Source: Phenylobacterium sp.
GTDB lineage: Bacteria > Pseudomonadota > Alphaproteobacteria > Caulobacterales > Caulobacteraceae
DNA length: 48,732 bases
Direction of reading: 5' to 3'
Assembly (NCBI RefSeq): GCF_016793285.1
Contig: NZ_JAEUMO010000063.1
Span: 1 to 48,732 of the forward strand
Below the pieces are notes generated by a model. The model was given only the letters and a program-made list of their open reading frames with translations, did no database searches and was not told the DNA's origin. A program made the translations under genes and the position numbers. Below are positions 8,321-16,722 of the stretch, piece by piece. Numbering within the stretch: the stretch's first letter is position 1; each line of letters starts with the position of its first letter.

Positions 8321-8953
8321 TCAGTTCGCCGCGGTGGGTGGCGTCTCGGTCGCGGGCGCCTTCTCCGGAGGTGCGGCCTGCTCTTCCGTGGCTGACGGCG
8401 GCGGGGACTCGTCCCTGGGCGCGTTCGCCTTCAGCGCCGAACCCATCAGCCTCGACCGCTGTTCCAGTTGCGCCGACACGCGCTCGCAGCGCACGGGCAG
8501 CGCCCAGCTCATCCACTCCTGGGCCTTGCGCGCCCTGGTCACGTCGGGGCCGGTGGTCCAGCTCATCCGGCCGGCGCGGACCGCGGCGGCGCCCTGGACG
8601 TTGATCGGCCGCACCGAGGCGCGCTCGGCGGCGGTCAGGGCGGACTGGAACGACTTCAGCTTGGCCTGCCCGTCCTTCTGCATGTCGGCGTAGACCTTGA
8701 GGTCGTCGGCGAGCGACGTGCCCGGCTTGCGAAACTGCCTCTCTATCCGTGTCACCTCGGGCATCATCTCGTCATGCATGTCGAGGTAGCCGCGGAGCGA
8801 CCCGTAGCACCAGGCCACGAACTGGTAGTCGTCCTTCGGCGCGCCGGTCGGCAGGCGGTCCTCCTCGACGGCCGGGACGGGCTCGGCGGGCGCCGCAGGG
8901 GTGGCGGCGGGGTCTTGCGCGAACAGGAGGAAGGCGAGGGCGAGGGGCGTCAT
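8321..8953 (-). CDS. Hypothetical exported protein, 210 aa
   Basis: A short hydrophobic start ([14 protein letters not shown]) suggests export. A proline/alanine linker follows, then a helical domain at residues 40-170 ([23 protein letters not shown], and later [24 protein letters not shown]) with two cysteines. The last 40 residues are low-complexity Pro/Ala/Glu. The pattern is shared by uncharacterised Caulobacterales proteins; no enzyme motif is seen. AAGGA precedes the ATG, and the gene starts 26 bases after the hydantoinase stop, so it is likely in the same transcript. Confidence 0.75.
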   Translation of the reverse strand: MTPLALAFLLFAQDPAATPAAPAEPVPAVEEDRLPTGAPKDDYQFVAWCYGSLRGYLDMHDEMMPEVTRIERQFRKPGTSLADDLKVYADMQKDGQAKLKSFQSALTAAERASVRPINVQGAAAVRAGRMSWTTGPDVTRARKAQEWMSWALPVRCERVSAQLEQRSRLMGSALKANAPRDESPPPSATEEQAAPPEKAPATETPPTAAN

Positions 8954-8979
8954 GCGGATCCTTCTGGAGGCCGATCTTG

Positions 8980-11900
8980 TCAGCTTTGGGCCGGCCCGAA
9001 ACCGCCGCCGCCCGGCGTCTCGATCTCGATGGCGTCGCCAAGCTCCACCGTAACGGAGAAGCAGCCGGGAAGTTCATTCGCCTGACCCGAGGCCCGGATC
9101 AAGCGCTGCCGGCCGGGTTTTCCCGGCCCGCCGCCGGCCAGGCCCTGGGGCGCGTGTTCGCGCCGCGAGGAGAGGAGGGCGGCCTCCATCGGCGCCAGGA
9201 AGCGGATGCGCCGGACCGCGCCGTCGCCGCCGCGCCTTGCGCCCTCGCCGCCCGAGCCGCGCCGCACGCCGAACGCCTCCACGCGGACCGGGAAGCGTCG
9301 CTCCAGGATCTCAGGATCGGTGAGCCGCGAGTTGGTCATGTGGATGTGGACGGCGCTTGCCCCGTCGGCGGCGGCGGTCGCCCCGGCGCCGCCGCAGATG
9401 GTCTCGTAGTACTGCCGCTGCGCGTCCCCGAACGTGAAGTTGTTCATCGTGCCCTGGCCGTTGGCCATGACGCCGAGCGCGGCGTAGAGCGCGTCGACGA
9501 TGTGCTGGCTGGTCTCGACGTTGCCGGCGACGACGGCGGCCGGCGGGCGCGGCGCCAGCAGCGAGCCCGGCCGCGTCATCACCTTCAGCGGCTCCAGGCA
9601 GCCGGCGTTCAGCGGTATGTCGTCGTCCACCAGTGTCCGGAAGACGTAGAGCGCGGCGGCGTCGACGATCGCCGAGGGGCCGTTGAAGTTCGAGTCCAAC
9701 TGGTCGGAACTGCCGGTGAAGTCGAGCGTGGCCGTGCGGGCCGCCGCGTCGACCGTGGTGACGACCGCGATCTCGCCGCCGCCGTCGATCGGGGTCGCGG
9801 CGCGACCGTCGACCAGCTTGCCCACGGCCCGGCGCACCGCCTCGGCGGCGTTGGCCTGGACGAAGCCCATGTAGCGGGCGACGGCGTCCGCGCCATAGGT
9901 CCGGATCATCTCTGCCACCGCCGCGCCGCCGGCCTGGCACGACGCGACCTGGGCCTTGAGGTCGGCGAGGTTGCGGTCGGGCGCGCGCGCGGGCCAGGGG
10001 CCTTGCGCCAGCGCGGCGCGCACCTCGGCGTCGAGGAAGCGGCCTTCCCGCATGATCGGGAGCGCGTCCAGCATCACGCCCTCCTCGTCGATGGTGTGCG
10101 AGAAGGGCGGCATCGAGCCGGGCTGGATGCCGCCCACGTCGGCGTGGTGGCCGCGGGCGGCGACGTAGAAGCTGGCCTGCGTGTCGCCCTGCGCCATGAA
10201 CACCGGCATGACGACGGTGATGTCGGGCAGGTGCGTGCCGCCGGCATAGGGGTTGTTCAGCGCGAAGGCCTGGCCGGGCTTCAGGTCCGGATGGCGGTCG
10301 CGGACGGCCCGCACGGAAGCGCCCATCGAACCGAGGTGGACTGGCATGTGCGGTGCATTCGCCACCAGTCCGCCGTCGGCGTCGAAGAGCGCGCACGAGA
10401 AGTCGAGCCGCTCCTTGATGTTGACAGAGTGGGCCGTGCGCTCCAGCGCCGCGCCCATCGCCTCGGCCACGCCCATGAAGCGCCGGTTGAAGAGCTCCAG
10501 CGTCACCGGGTCGGCCTTGTCGAGCGCGATGGCTTTCCGCGCGACGGCGGCGGTGCGGGCGAGGCGGACGAGGCCGTCGGCCTCGGCGCTGGCGCGCCAG
10601 CCCGGAAGCACGGCGATCTGGGTGTCGGCCCGCACGACCAGCGCGGGGCCGTCGATCTGCGCGAGCGTTGCGGCGCCGACAACGGGCGCCTGATGCCAGG
10701 CGCCGAGCGCATACATCCTCACCCGCTCATCCCCGCGAAGGCGGGGGCCCAGGCTTTCTTGTCGGGCGTCCGACGCGGCGGCCGCAGATGAAGAAGACAA
10801 GCCTGGGGCCCCGTCTTCGCGGGGATCAGCCGTGTTGGAGATGGCCTCGGCCTCGACCGCTGCGATCAGGATCGGACGCTCAGGCTCCACGAACCCGAAC
10901 AGCCGCTGGTGCGCCGCCTCGAACGCGGCCCTGGCGCTCGCCGCGTCCGACAGCGCCACCGGCAGCTCCGCATCCGCCCCGTCATAGCGCAGGCGCAGCG
11001 TCCGCCGGACCGCGCCGGTGCCCGCGCCCTGCGCCGCCAGGTCGGCTAGCACCCCGGCCTGCAGGTCCGCGAGCGCCGTCTCCGCCGCCGCCAGTCCGTC
11101 CGCCAGCGGAACCTCGACGCCCGCCTGCCGCAGCGCCGTCACCTGCGCCTGCCCGATGCCCCACGCCGACAGCACCGAGCCGTACCTGGGGCACAGCACC
11201 TCATCCACGCCCAGCGCCTCGGCGGTCTGGCACGCGACCTGGCCCGCCGCGCCGCCGAACGCGACCAGCGCGTGCTCGCGCGGATCGAACCCCCGCTCGG
11301 TGGAGATGCGCCGCACCGCCTGCGCCATCTGCTCGACCGCCACGGCGACGAAGCCCTCGGCCGCCGCTTCGACCCCGGCGCCCATCGCCTGCGCCAGCGC
11401 CGCCAGCCGCGCCCGGCTCGCCGCCGGATCCAGTGGCGCGTCGCCCGCAGCGCCGAACACGCTCGGGAAGAACCGCGGGTCCAGTCGCCCCAGCACCAGG
11501 TTCGCATCCGTCACCGCCGCCGGCCCGCCGCGGCCGTAACAGGCCGGGCCCGGATCGGCGCCCGCGCTCGCCGGCCCCGCCCGCGCCCGCATCCCGTCGA
11601 ACGCCAGGACCGAGCCGCCGCCGGCCGCCACGGTCTCCACGTCCAGCATGGGGCTGCGCAGCTTCACGCCCGCCACGCGGGCCGCATCGCGCCGCTCGAG
11701 GCGTCCCGCAAAGCGGCACACGTCGGTCGACGTCCCGCCCATGTCGAAGCCCAGCACCGCCGCGGACCGCGCCGCAGCCGCGGTCCGCGCCACGCCGACC
11801 ACGCCGCCCGCCGGTCCCGACACCACCGCGTCGCGGCCCCGGAACGCCTCGGCCCGCACCAGCCCGCCGGCCGAGGTCATGAAGTAGAGCGGCGCGTCTG

Positions 11901-12645
11901 CGACAGCGTCGGCGACTCGCCGGACATAGGCCTGCAGCACGGGCGTCAGGTAGGCGTCCGCGACCGTCGTCTCCGCCCGCGGCACGAACCGGGGCAGGGG
12001 CGACACCTCGCTCGACAGCGCCACGAACGCGAAGCCCGCCGCCCGCGCGATCTCGCCCGCGGCCTGCTCGTGCGCCGGGTTCAGGTCGGCGTGCAGGAAG
12101 GCGATGGCGGCGGCCTCGAAGCCGTCGGCCACGGCGGCCGCCAGCTTCGCCCGCAGCGCCTCGCCGTCGAAGGGCGTCGCCACCGATCCGTCGGCCGCCA
12201 GCCGCTCGCGCGCCTCGACGACGCCGGCGTACAGCGGCGGCGGCTTCTCGATGTTGAGCGCGAACAGGTCGGGCCGCGCCTGGTCGCCGATCGCCAGCGC
12301 GTCGGCGAACCCCTCGGTGGTCACGAACAGCGTCCTCGCGCCCCGCCGCTCCAGCAGTGCGTTGGTGGCCACCGTCGTGCCCATCTTGATCGCCTCGACC
12401 CGGTCGGCGGGGAAGGGGGCGCCCGCTGCGGCGCCGAGGATCCGTCGCATGGCCTCGACCGCCGCATCCTCGTAGGCCGGCGACGCCGACAGCAGCTTCA
12501 GGGAGGTCTCGGCCCCGTCGTCGGCGCGGCCGATCACGTCGGTGAAGGTGCCCCCGCGGTCAATCCAGAAGGAATAGCGCCTGTCCAAACCCAGCCCTTG
12601 CGGATCATCGCTCGCGCGTCCGGCGCGGCCTCCAGCCATGCGCAT
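8980..12645 (-). CDS. Fused hydantoinase/5-oxoprolinase (HyuA-HyuB)
   Basis: A 1221-residue ATP-dependent amidohydrolase. Residues 22-200 are the Hydant_A_N domain (DRGGTFTDVIG phosphate loop), 210-500 the hydantoinase A core (MGGTSTDV loop near residue 310), 500-690 its C-terminal domain, and about 705-1215 hydantoinase B (DPVTLELFNRRFMG to the PGGGGFGP end). Whole-length fusion is the 5-oxoprolinase/OPLAH arrangement, which opens cyclic amides such as 5-oxoproline or hydantoins with ATP. Residues of about 606-639 are encoded by a palindromic repeat, adding roughly 35 residues absent from ordinary family members. ATGs at 12645 and 12639 are both possible starts. It heads a three-gene minus-strand set. 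Confidence 0.9.
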   Translation of the reverse strand: MRMAGGRAGRASDDPQGLGLDRRYSFWIDRGGTFTDVIGRADDGAETSLKLLSASPAYEDAAVEAMRRILGAAAGAPFPADRVEAIKMGTTVATNALLERRGARTLFVTTEGFADALAIGDQARPDLFALNIEKPPPLYAGVVEARERLAADGSVATPFDGEALRAKLAAAVADGFEAAAIAFLHADLNPAHEQAAGEIARAAGFAFVALSSEVSPLPRFVPRAETTVADAYLTPVLQAYVRRVADAVADAPLYFMTSAGGLVRAEAFRGRDAVVSGPAGGVVGVARTAAAARSAAVLGFDMGGTSTDVCRFAGRLERRDAARVAGVKLRSPMLDVETVAAGGGSVLAFDGMRARAGPASAGADPGPACYGRGGPAAVTDANLVLGRLDPRFFPSVFGAAGDAPLDPAASRARLAALAQAMGAGVEAAAEGFVAVAVEQMAQAVRRISTERGFDPREHALVAFGGAAGQVACQTAEALGVDEVLCPRYGSVLSAWGIGQAQVTALRQAGVEVPLADGLAAAETALADLQAGVLADLAAQGAGTGAVRRTLRLRYDGADAELPVALSDAASARAAFEAAHQRLFGFVEPERPILIAAVEAEAISNTADPREDGAPGLSSSSAAAASDARQESLGPRLRGDERVRMYALGAWHQAPVVGAATLAQIDGPALVVRADTQIAVLPGWRASAEADGLVRLARTAAVARKAIALDKADPVTLELFNRRFMGVAEAMGAALERTAHSVNIKERLDFSCALFDADGGLVANAPHMPVHLGSMGASVRAVRDRHPDLKPGQAFALNNPYAGGTHLPDITVVMPVFMAQGDTQASFYVAARGHHADVGGIQPGSMPPFSHTIDEEGVMLDALPIMREGRFLDAEVRAALAQGPWPARAPDRNLADLKAQVASCQAGGAAVAEMIRTYGADAVARYMGFVQANAAEAVRRAVGKLVDGRAATPIDGGGEIAVVTTVDAAARTATLDFTGSSDQLDSNFNGPSAIVDAAALYVFRTLVDDDIPLNAGCLEPLKVMTRPGSLLAPRPPAAVVAGNVETSQHIVDALYAALGVMANGQGTMNNFTFGDAQRQYYETICGGAGATAAADGASAVHIHMTNSRLTDPEILERRFPVRVEAFGVRRGSGGEGARRGGDGAVRRIRFLAPMEAALLSSRREHAPQGLAGGGPGKPGRQRLIRASGQANELPGCFSVTVELGDAIEIETPGGGGFGPAQS
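10729..10826. repeat. Palindromic repeat element inside the hydantoinase coding sequence
   Basis: Two long imperfectly complementary arms, ATCCCCGCGAAGGCGGGGGC onward (10729-10760) and its counterpart ending GTCTTCGCGGGGAT (10791-10826), flank about 30 bases. This is the CCCCGCGAAGGCGGGGGCCCAGGC-type intergenic palindrome common in alphaproteobacterial chromosomes. Here it lies inside a gene and keeps the frame open; on the coding strand it yields the tell-tale peptide LGPRLRGDE. Confidence 0.85.
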
Positions 12646-12714
12646 AGCGAAATGAGCCCCGGCCGCAAGATCGGGGACGACCCGCCGGCCGGGCTGCGGG
12701 CGATCCCTGCGGTT

Positions 12715-12742
12715 GCGGGCCGCCCGTGGTCGGGCGGCCCGC
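12715..12742 (-). terminator. Terminator of the pirin/hydrolase operon
   Basis: Perfect 12-base arms GCGGGCCGCCCG (12715-12726) and CGGGCGGCCCGC (12731-12742) with a 4-base loop, 22 bases beyond the stop of the last operon gene on the minus strand. No T-run follows. Confidence 0.65.
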
Positions 12743-12764
12743 GTCGCTGGACCCTTCTGCGCCT

Positions 12765-13445
12765 CTAGGCCCGGGCCGAGTCGAGCTGTTCGTGGTGGGT
12801 CACCACGTCCTGGGCCTTGCCGTAGCTCTCGATCAGCAACTGATAGGGCGGGAAGATCTTCGTGTAGACCTGCGCCCACTCCGCTGCGTCCTCGCGATGC
12901 CAGGTCTTCTGGAGCTCGGAGGCGACGGCGGCGGTGTCGATCGGGACGACGCCGGCCTGCACGACCCGGGCGAGGGTGATCTCCTGCGCCATCTTCGAAT
13001 AGGTGCCCGAGGCATCCACCACGGCGAACACCTTGTAGCCGGCGTCGACGGCGCTGATCGAGGGGAACGCCATGCACACCGACGTGATCGTGCCGGCGAT
13101 GATCAGCGTCCTGCGCCCTGTCGCCTCGACGGCCGCGACGAAGTCGGGATTGTCCCAGGCGTTGATCTCGCCCTTGCGCGCGACGTACTGCGCGTGCGGG
13201 GCGTTCGCGTGGATTTCGGGGATCATCGGGCCGTTCGGTCCCTGGGGCACCGAGGCGGTGGTGATCACCGGCAGCTTGCAGAGCGTGGCCATCGTGGCGA
13301 GCGCCGCGGCGTGATTGCGCAGCACCGGCATCGGCATGTCGGCGACGGTCTGGAACAGGCCGCTCTGGTGGTCGATCAGCAGCATGGCCGCGTCGTCGGG
13401 GTCGATGACGGGGCGGGCGCCGCCGAAGTTGGCGGGTGGGGACAT
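12765..13445 (-). CDS. YcaC-like cysteine hydrolase (isochorismatase superfamily)
   Basis: A 226-residue protein of the isochorismatase-like fold. D25 ([10 protein letters not shown]) and the cysteine of [12 protein letters not shown] are the superfamily catalytic acid and nucleophile; the [14 protein letters not shown] loop holds the lysine position. The overall layout, including the C-terminal [13 protein letters not shown] segment, matches E. coli YcaC, a hydrolase of unknown substrate. AAGGAG lies before the ATG at 13445. It is the third gene of a minus-strand operon behind another member of the same family, 31 bases away. Confidence 0.87.
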   Translation of the reverse strand: MSPPANFGGARPVIDPDDAAMLLIDHQSGLFQTVADMPMPVLRNHAAALATMATLCKLPVITTASVPQGPNGPMIPEIHANAPHAQYVARKGEINAWDNPDFVAAVEATGRRTLIIAGTITSVCMAFPSISAVDAGYKVFAVVDASGTYSKMAQEITLARVVQAGVVPIDTAAVASELQKTWHREDAAEWAQVYTKIFPPYQLLIESYGKAQDVVTHHEQLDSARA

Positions 13446-13476
13446 GGGGTTCTCCTTGTGGGTCGGGTTGAGGGCC

Positions 13477-14109
13477 TCAGCCCTTGAAGTCCTTCTCGGG
13501 GTTCGAGCCGTCCCAGTTCTGGAAGACGTGCATGAACCCGGGGACGGTCTCCTCGCGGTTCCAGTCGCGCTGGAGTTCGCAGTAGAGCTGGGTCTTGCTG
13601 ATGAGCTTGCCGCCGGCCTGCTCGATGCGGCGCAGCGCCGCCTCGTGCGCCTGGAGCGAGGTGCCGCCCACCGCGTCGACGACGACATAGACCTCGTAGC
13701 CTTCGGCCAGCGCGTCGAGCGCAGGGAAGGCGAGGCAGGCCTCGGTCCACAGGGCGGTCATGATCAGCTTCCTGCGGCCGGTGGCCTCGACCGCCGCCTT
13801 GAACTCGACGTCCTCCCAACTGTTGATCGTGGTGCGGTCGTAGGTCGGCAGATGGCCGAGGACCTCCTGGATCTCGGGGATCGGCGGCTTGTTGCGGCCC
13901 GACTGCACGTTCACGGTCGAGTGAACGATCGGCAGCTTGTAGTTCACCGCCGCCTTGGCGGTGCTGACGATGTTGAACACCAGCTCGCGCTTGTCGACCG
14001 AACGGATCGAGGAGACCTGGATCGGCTGGTAGTCGATGATGATGAAGGCTGAATTCTCCGGCGTCAGCAGGCGGTCGGATGCCGGGTCGCGGCGCGTTTC
14101 GCTGGTCAT
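13477..14109 (-). CDS. Second YcaC-like isochorismatase-family hydrolase
   Basis: A 210-residue paralog of the next gene. D ([10 protein letters not shown], about residue 26) and C ([12 protein letters not shown]) are kept. At the loop aligned with ARKGEINAW the sequence is YDRTTINSW, so the lysine position is arginine here. The C-terminus ([12 protein letters not shown]) again matches YcaC. An A/G-rich ribosome site (AAGGAAAGAAGA) precedes the ATG. It lies between the pirin gene and the other hydrolase; the pairing suggests two related substrates or a hetero-oligomer, which is inference. Confidence 0.85.
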   Translation of the reverse strand: MTSETRRDPASDRLLTPENSAFIIIDYQPIQVSSIRSVDKRELVFNIVSTAKAAVNYKLPIVHSTVNVQSGRNKPPIPEIQEVLGHLPTYDRTTINSWEDVEFKAAVEATGRRKLIMTALWTEACLAFPALDALAEGYEVYVVVDAVGGTSLQAHEAALRRIEQAGGKLISKTQLYCELQRDWNREETVPGFMHVFQNWDGSNPEKDFKG

Positions 14110-14145
14110 ATCGGGTCTTCTTTCCTTTTTCTCGGTTGAAGGGGT

Positions 14146-14177
14146 CGGGCCCCGGCGGTGGAACGCGCCGGAGCCCG
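14146..14177 (-). promoter_or_regulatory. Intercistronic hairpin between pirin and hydrolase genes
   Basis: Arms CGGGCCCCGGCG (14146-14157) and CGCCGGAGCCCG (14166-14177) pair over 12 bases with one mismatch that would be G-U in one RNA strand. It lies 7 bases after the pirin stop and before the next gene's ribosome site, so it could act as a partial terminator or RNA-processing site. Confidence 0.45.
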
Positions 14178-14183
14178 ATAGGG

Positions 14184-15053
14184 TCAAGCCGGCTCCATCT
14201 CGCCGAACTTGCCGCTGTTGAAGTCGGCGATGGCCTCGCGGATCTCGGCCTCGCTGTTCATCACGAACGGGCCGTAGCCGGCGATCGGCTCGTCGATCGG
14301 CTCGCCGGAAAGGACCAGGACCGTCGCGTCGCCGTCCGCCTCGATGGCGACGCCGGCGCCGTCGCGCGAGAGCAGCACCATCTCGGCCTCGCCCGCGGCC
14401 TGGCTGCCGCCGACCGTGACGTGGCCAGACAGCACGACCAGGGCGGCGGTGTGCCCTTCCGGCAGGTCGAGCGTGAGCGAGGCTCCCGCGGCGAGCCGCA
14501 GGTCCCACATGTTGATCGGCGTGAAGGTCCGGGCCGGCCCTTTGATCCCGTCGAACTCGCCGGCGATGATCCGCGCCTTGCCCGCTTCGCCGGCAAGGCA
14601 CACCACGGGGATGTCGGCGGAGGTGATCGCCTGATAGCCCGGCGGGCTCATCTTGTCCTTCGCGGGCAGGTTGACCCAGAGCTGGACCATCCGGAACGGG
14701 CCGCCCGACTTGGTGAAGCCCTCCGAGTGGAACTCCTCGTGCAGGATGCCGCTCGCGGCCGTCATCCACTGGACGTCGCCGGGGCGGATGACGCCGCCCT
14801 TGCCGGTGGAGTCACGGTGCGCGACTTCGCCTTCGTAGACCACCGTCACGGTCTCGAAGCCGCGGTGCGGATGTTCTCCCACGCCGCGCGGCGTGACGCC
14901 CGGCTCGAAGTAGTGCGGCCCGGCGAAGTCGAGCAGCAGGAACGGGCTGATGTGCGCGCCGAGCGTGTTGTACGAGAACAGCGAGCGCACCGGGAAGCCG
15001 TCGCCCACCCAATGCCGGTTGGGGTTCGAGTAACGGCCCAGGATCGTCTTCAT
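14184..15053 (-). CDS. Pirin family protein, LysR-linked
   Basis: A 289-residue bicupin. Metal ligands H61 and H63 (GEHPHRGFETVT), H105 and E107 (GILHEEF) are all present. It is first in an operon with two isochorismatase-like hydrolases and is divergent from a LysR gene, much as E. coli yhaK is next to the LysR gene yhaJ. That context favours an enzymatic or redox-sensing role in degradation or detoxification of an aromatic or quinone-like compound; this is inference. The ATG at 15053 begins the typical MKTILGRY start. Confidence 0.9.
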   Translation of the reverse strand: MKTILGRYSNPNRHWVGDGFPVRSLFSYNTLGAHISPFLLLDFAGPHYFEPGVTPRGVGEHPHRGFETVTVVYEGEVAHRDSTGKGGVIRPGDVQWMTAASGILHEEFHSEGFTKSGGPFRMVQLWVNLPAKDKMSPPGYQAITSADIPVVCLAGEAGKARIIAGEFDGIKGPARTFTPINMWDLRLAAGASLTLDLPEGHTAALVVLSGHVTVGGSQAAGEAEMVLLSRDGAGVAIEADGDATVLVLSGEPIDEPIAGYGPFVMNSEAEIREAIADFNSGKFGEMEPA

Positions 15054-15168
15054 GGCTTGTCTCCATTGCCGCGTCCGATCGGGGGCGCAGCGTCGCGAGA
15101 GACAATGGGGGCGGAACGATGGGGCCGGTAGATTGTCGTCCCGGACTCTGTGTCCTATTCATGCAACG
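15054..15168. promoter_or_regulatory. Divergent LysR/pirin promoter region
   Basis: The 115 bases between the divergent starts contain CCATTG (15063-15068), matched by CAATGG (15103-15108), and GACAAT (15101-15106), matched by ATTGTC (15132-15137). Repeated ATTG/CAAT half-sites in dyads fit LysR binding on both sides of a divergent promoter. No exact -35/-10 pair is convincing. Confidence 0.4.
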
Positions 15169-16095
15169 ATGAACGACCTGAACGACCTCGCCTACCTGGT
15201 CAAAGTGGTCGAGCATCAGGGCTTCGCCCCGGCCGCCCGCGCGCTCGGCATGCAGAAGTCGAAGCTGAGCCGCCGCATCGCCGCGCTGGAGGAGCGGCTG
15301 GGCGTGCGGCTGATCCAGCGCTCGACCCGCAAGTTCTCGGTCACCGACATCGGCCAGTCGTACTACCAGCATTGCCTCGCGATGCTGGTGGAGGCCGAGG
15401 CGGCGCAGGAAGCGATCGACGCCATCCGCGCCGAGCCGGCCGGGCTCATCCGCATCGCCTGTCCGCCGGGCCTGATCGCCTATCGCATGGGCGCGGCCGT
15501 CGCCGGGTTCATGGCGGCGAGTCCCAAGGTCCGTATTCAGCTCAAGGCCTACAACCGCCCGGTCGATATCATCCGCGAAGGCTTCGACGTGGTGATCCGG
15601 ACCGGCGAACCCGGCCCCCAGTCCGGCAGTCTCGTCATGCGCAAGCTGGGCGAGGTCAGCCAGTGCCTGGTCGCGTCTCCCGCGCTGCTGGCGGATCGGC
15701 CGCCGCCGGCGACCCCGTCCGACCTCACGGGCATGCCGGCCATCGGCCTCGGAACGGCCCTCGTGAACGGCGCGGCCGACCATGTCGAGTGGGTGCTGAC
15801 CCACGAGAGCGGCGCGACGGCGCTGATCCCGGCAAAGCCTCGCCTGGTTTCCGACGACCTGGCCGCCCTGCGCGCCGGCGCGCTGGCCGGACTCGGCATC
15901 GTGCAGATGCCCAACCTTATGATCGAGGCCGACCGCCTCGCCGGCCGCCTGGTCACGCTGCTGCCGCAATGGGCCTCGCCCAACCTCCCGGTCCATGCCG
16001 TGTTCCCCTCCCGCCGGGGGCTGCTGCCGTCGATCCGGGCGCTGATCGACCACCTCGCGGGCGACTGCCAGCCCTTCCGGCAGGGGACGCCCTGA
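15169..16095 (+). CDS. LysR family transcriptional regulator
   Basis: A 308-residue regulator. Residues 1-60 form the winged helix-turn-helix (GFAPAARALGMQKSKLSRRIAALEERLG), followed by the periplasmic-binding-protein-like effector domain from about residue 90 (GLIRIACPPGL) to 300. It reads away from the pirin operon and most likely controls it, sensing an unknown small molecule. The ATG at 15169 is chosen because the conserved N-terminus begins there; no strong ribosome site precedes it. Confidence 0.9.
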   Translation: MNDLNDLAYLVKVVEHQGFAPAARALGMQKSKLSRRIAALEERLGVRLIQRSTRKFSVTDIGQSYYQHCLAMLVEAEAAQEAIDAIRAEPAGLIRIACPPGLIAYRMGAAVAGFMAASPKVRIQLKAYNRPVDIIREGFDVVIRTGEPGPQSGSLVMRKLGEVSQCLVASPALLADRPPPATPSDLTGMPAIGLGTALVNGAADHVEWVLTHESGATALIPAKPRLVSDDLAALRAGALAGLGIVQMPNLMIEADRLAGRLVTLLPQWASPNLPVHAVFPSRRGLLPSIRALIDHLAGDCQPFRQGTP

Positions 16096-16240
16096 GCGGA
16101 CCCCTGCGGGCCGCGCCGGACGGTCTCCCGGGCGCGAACCGCGCGCGCGGCGAAGCGACACACGGATTTTCGACGCGACAGGCTGCGCGCGGCGTGGCCA
16201 TGTCGCTAAGGTGCGGCGCTACCTTCCAGAGGAGTGGGAC

Positions 16241-16552
16241 ATGAGCCTTATCAACGGACTGCTCGGACAGCTCGCCGAGAACGTCGACATCGAGAACCTG
16301 GCCCAGAAGATCGGCCTTTCGCCGGAACACGTCGAGCAGGCGGTCAAGGCCCTGGGCGTCGCCCATCATGAGCCGGGCGACACGGCCGAAGCCGCGGCCG
16401 CCACGACCGGCCTGCCGCTGGAGAAGATGCAGGAGATCATCGGTCATATCGGCGGCGAAGGCTCGCTCGGCCGGTTCGCGGAGATGCTGAAGGAACAGGG
16501 CGGGTCCGACCTGCTCGGAAGCCTGGCGTCCGGGCTGCTCGGCCGGAAGTAG
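16241..16552 (+). CDS. DUF937/YidB-like small protein, 103 aa
   Basis: A small, soluble, helical protein: MSLINGLLGQLAENVDIENLAQKIGLSPEHVEQAVKAL, then a second repeat-like helical unit from about residue 55 and the tail LLGSLASGLLGRK. The glycine/leucine pattern and the 'phase-like' helix pairs resemble DUF937 and YidB-type proteins. AGAGGAG at 16228-16234 sets the start at 16241. No function is established; it appears to be a single-gene unit followed by a terminator-like hairpin. Confidence 0.72.
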   Translation: MSLINGLLGQLAENVDIENLAQKIGLSPEHVEQAVKALGVAHHEPGDTAEAAAATTGLPLEKMQEIIGHIGGEGSLGRFAEMLKEQGGSDLLGSLASGLLGRK

Positions 16553-16568
16553 GCGCCGGCGAACCAGC

Positions 16569-16599
16569 GGATGGCTGCGCGGGCGTCCCGCAGCCATCC
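16569..16599 (+). terminator. Terminator-like hairpin
   Basis: Perfect 11-base arms GGATGGCTGCG (16569-16579) and CGCAGCCATCC (16589-16599) with a 9-base loop, 17 bases after the stop of the DUF937-like gene. No T-run follows. Confidence 0.6.
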
Positions 16600-16722
16600 C
16601 CCGGTCGAACGGTCGCCGATCCGCGGGGGTCGCACCTCGGCCTCGACCCGTGCGGCGCGCTGAGGCACGATGGCGCGCTGCGGCAGGCCGGCGCGGGCCG
16701 GGCAGCGGGGGGCCGTTCGACG

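Noticed and set aside
12646-13077. N-terminal extension of the hydantoinase frame by 144 codons
   Set aside because: The extension is antisense-frame read-through of the YcaC-like gene. The family's N-terminal motif begins just after the ATG at 12645.
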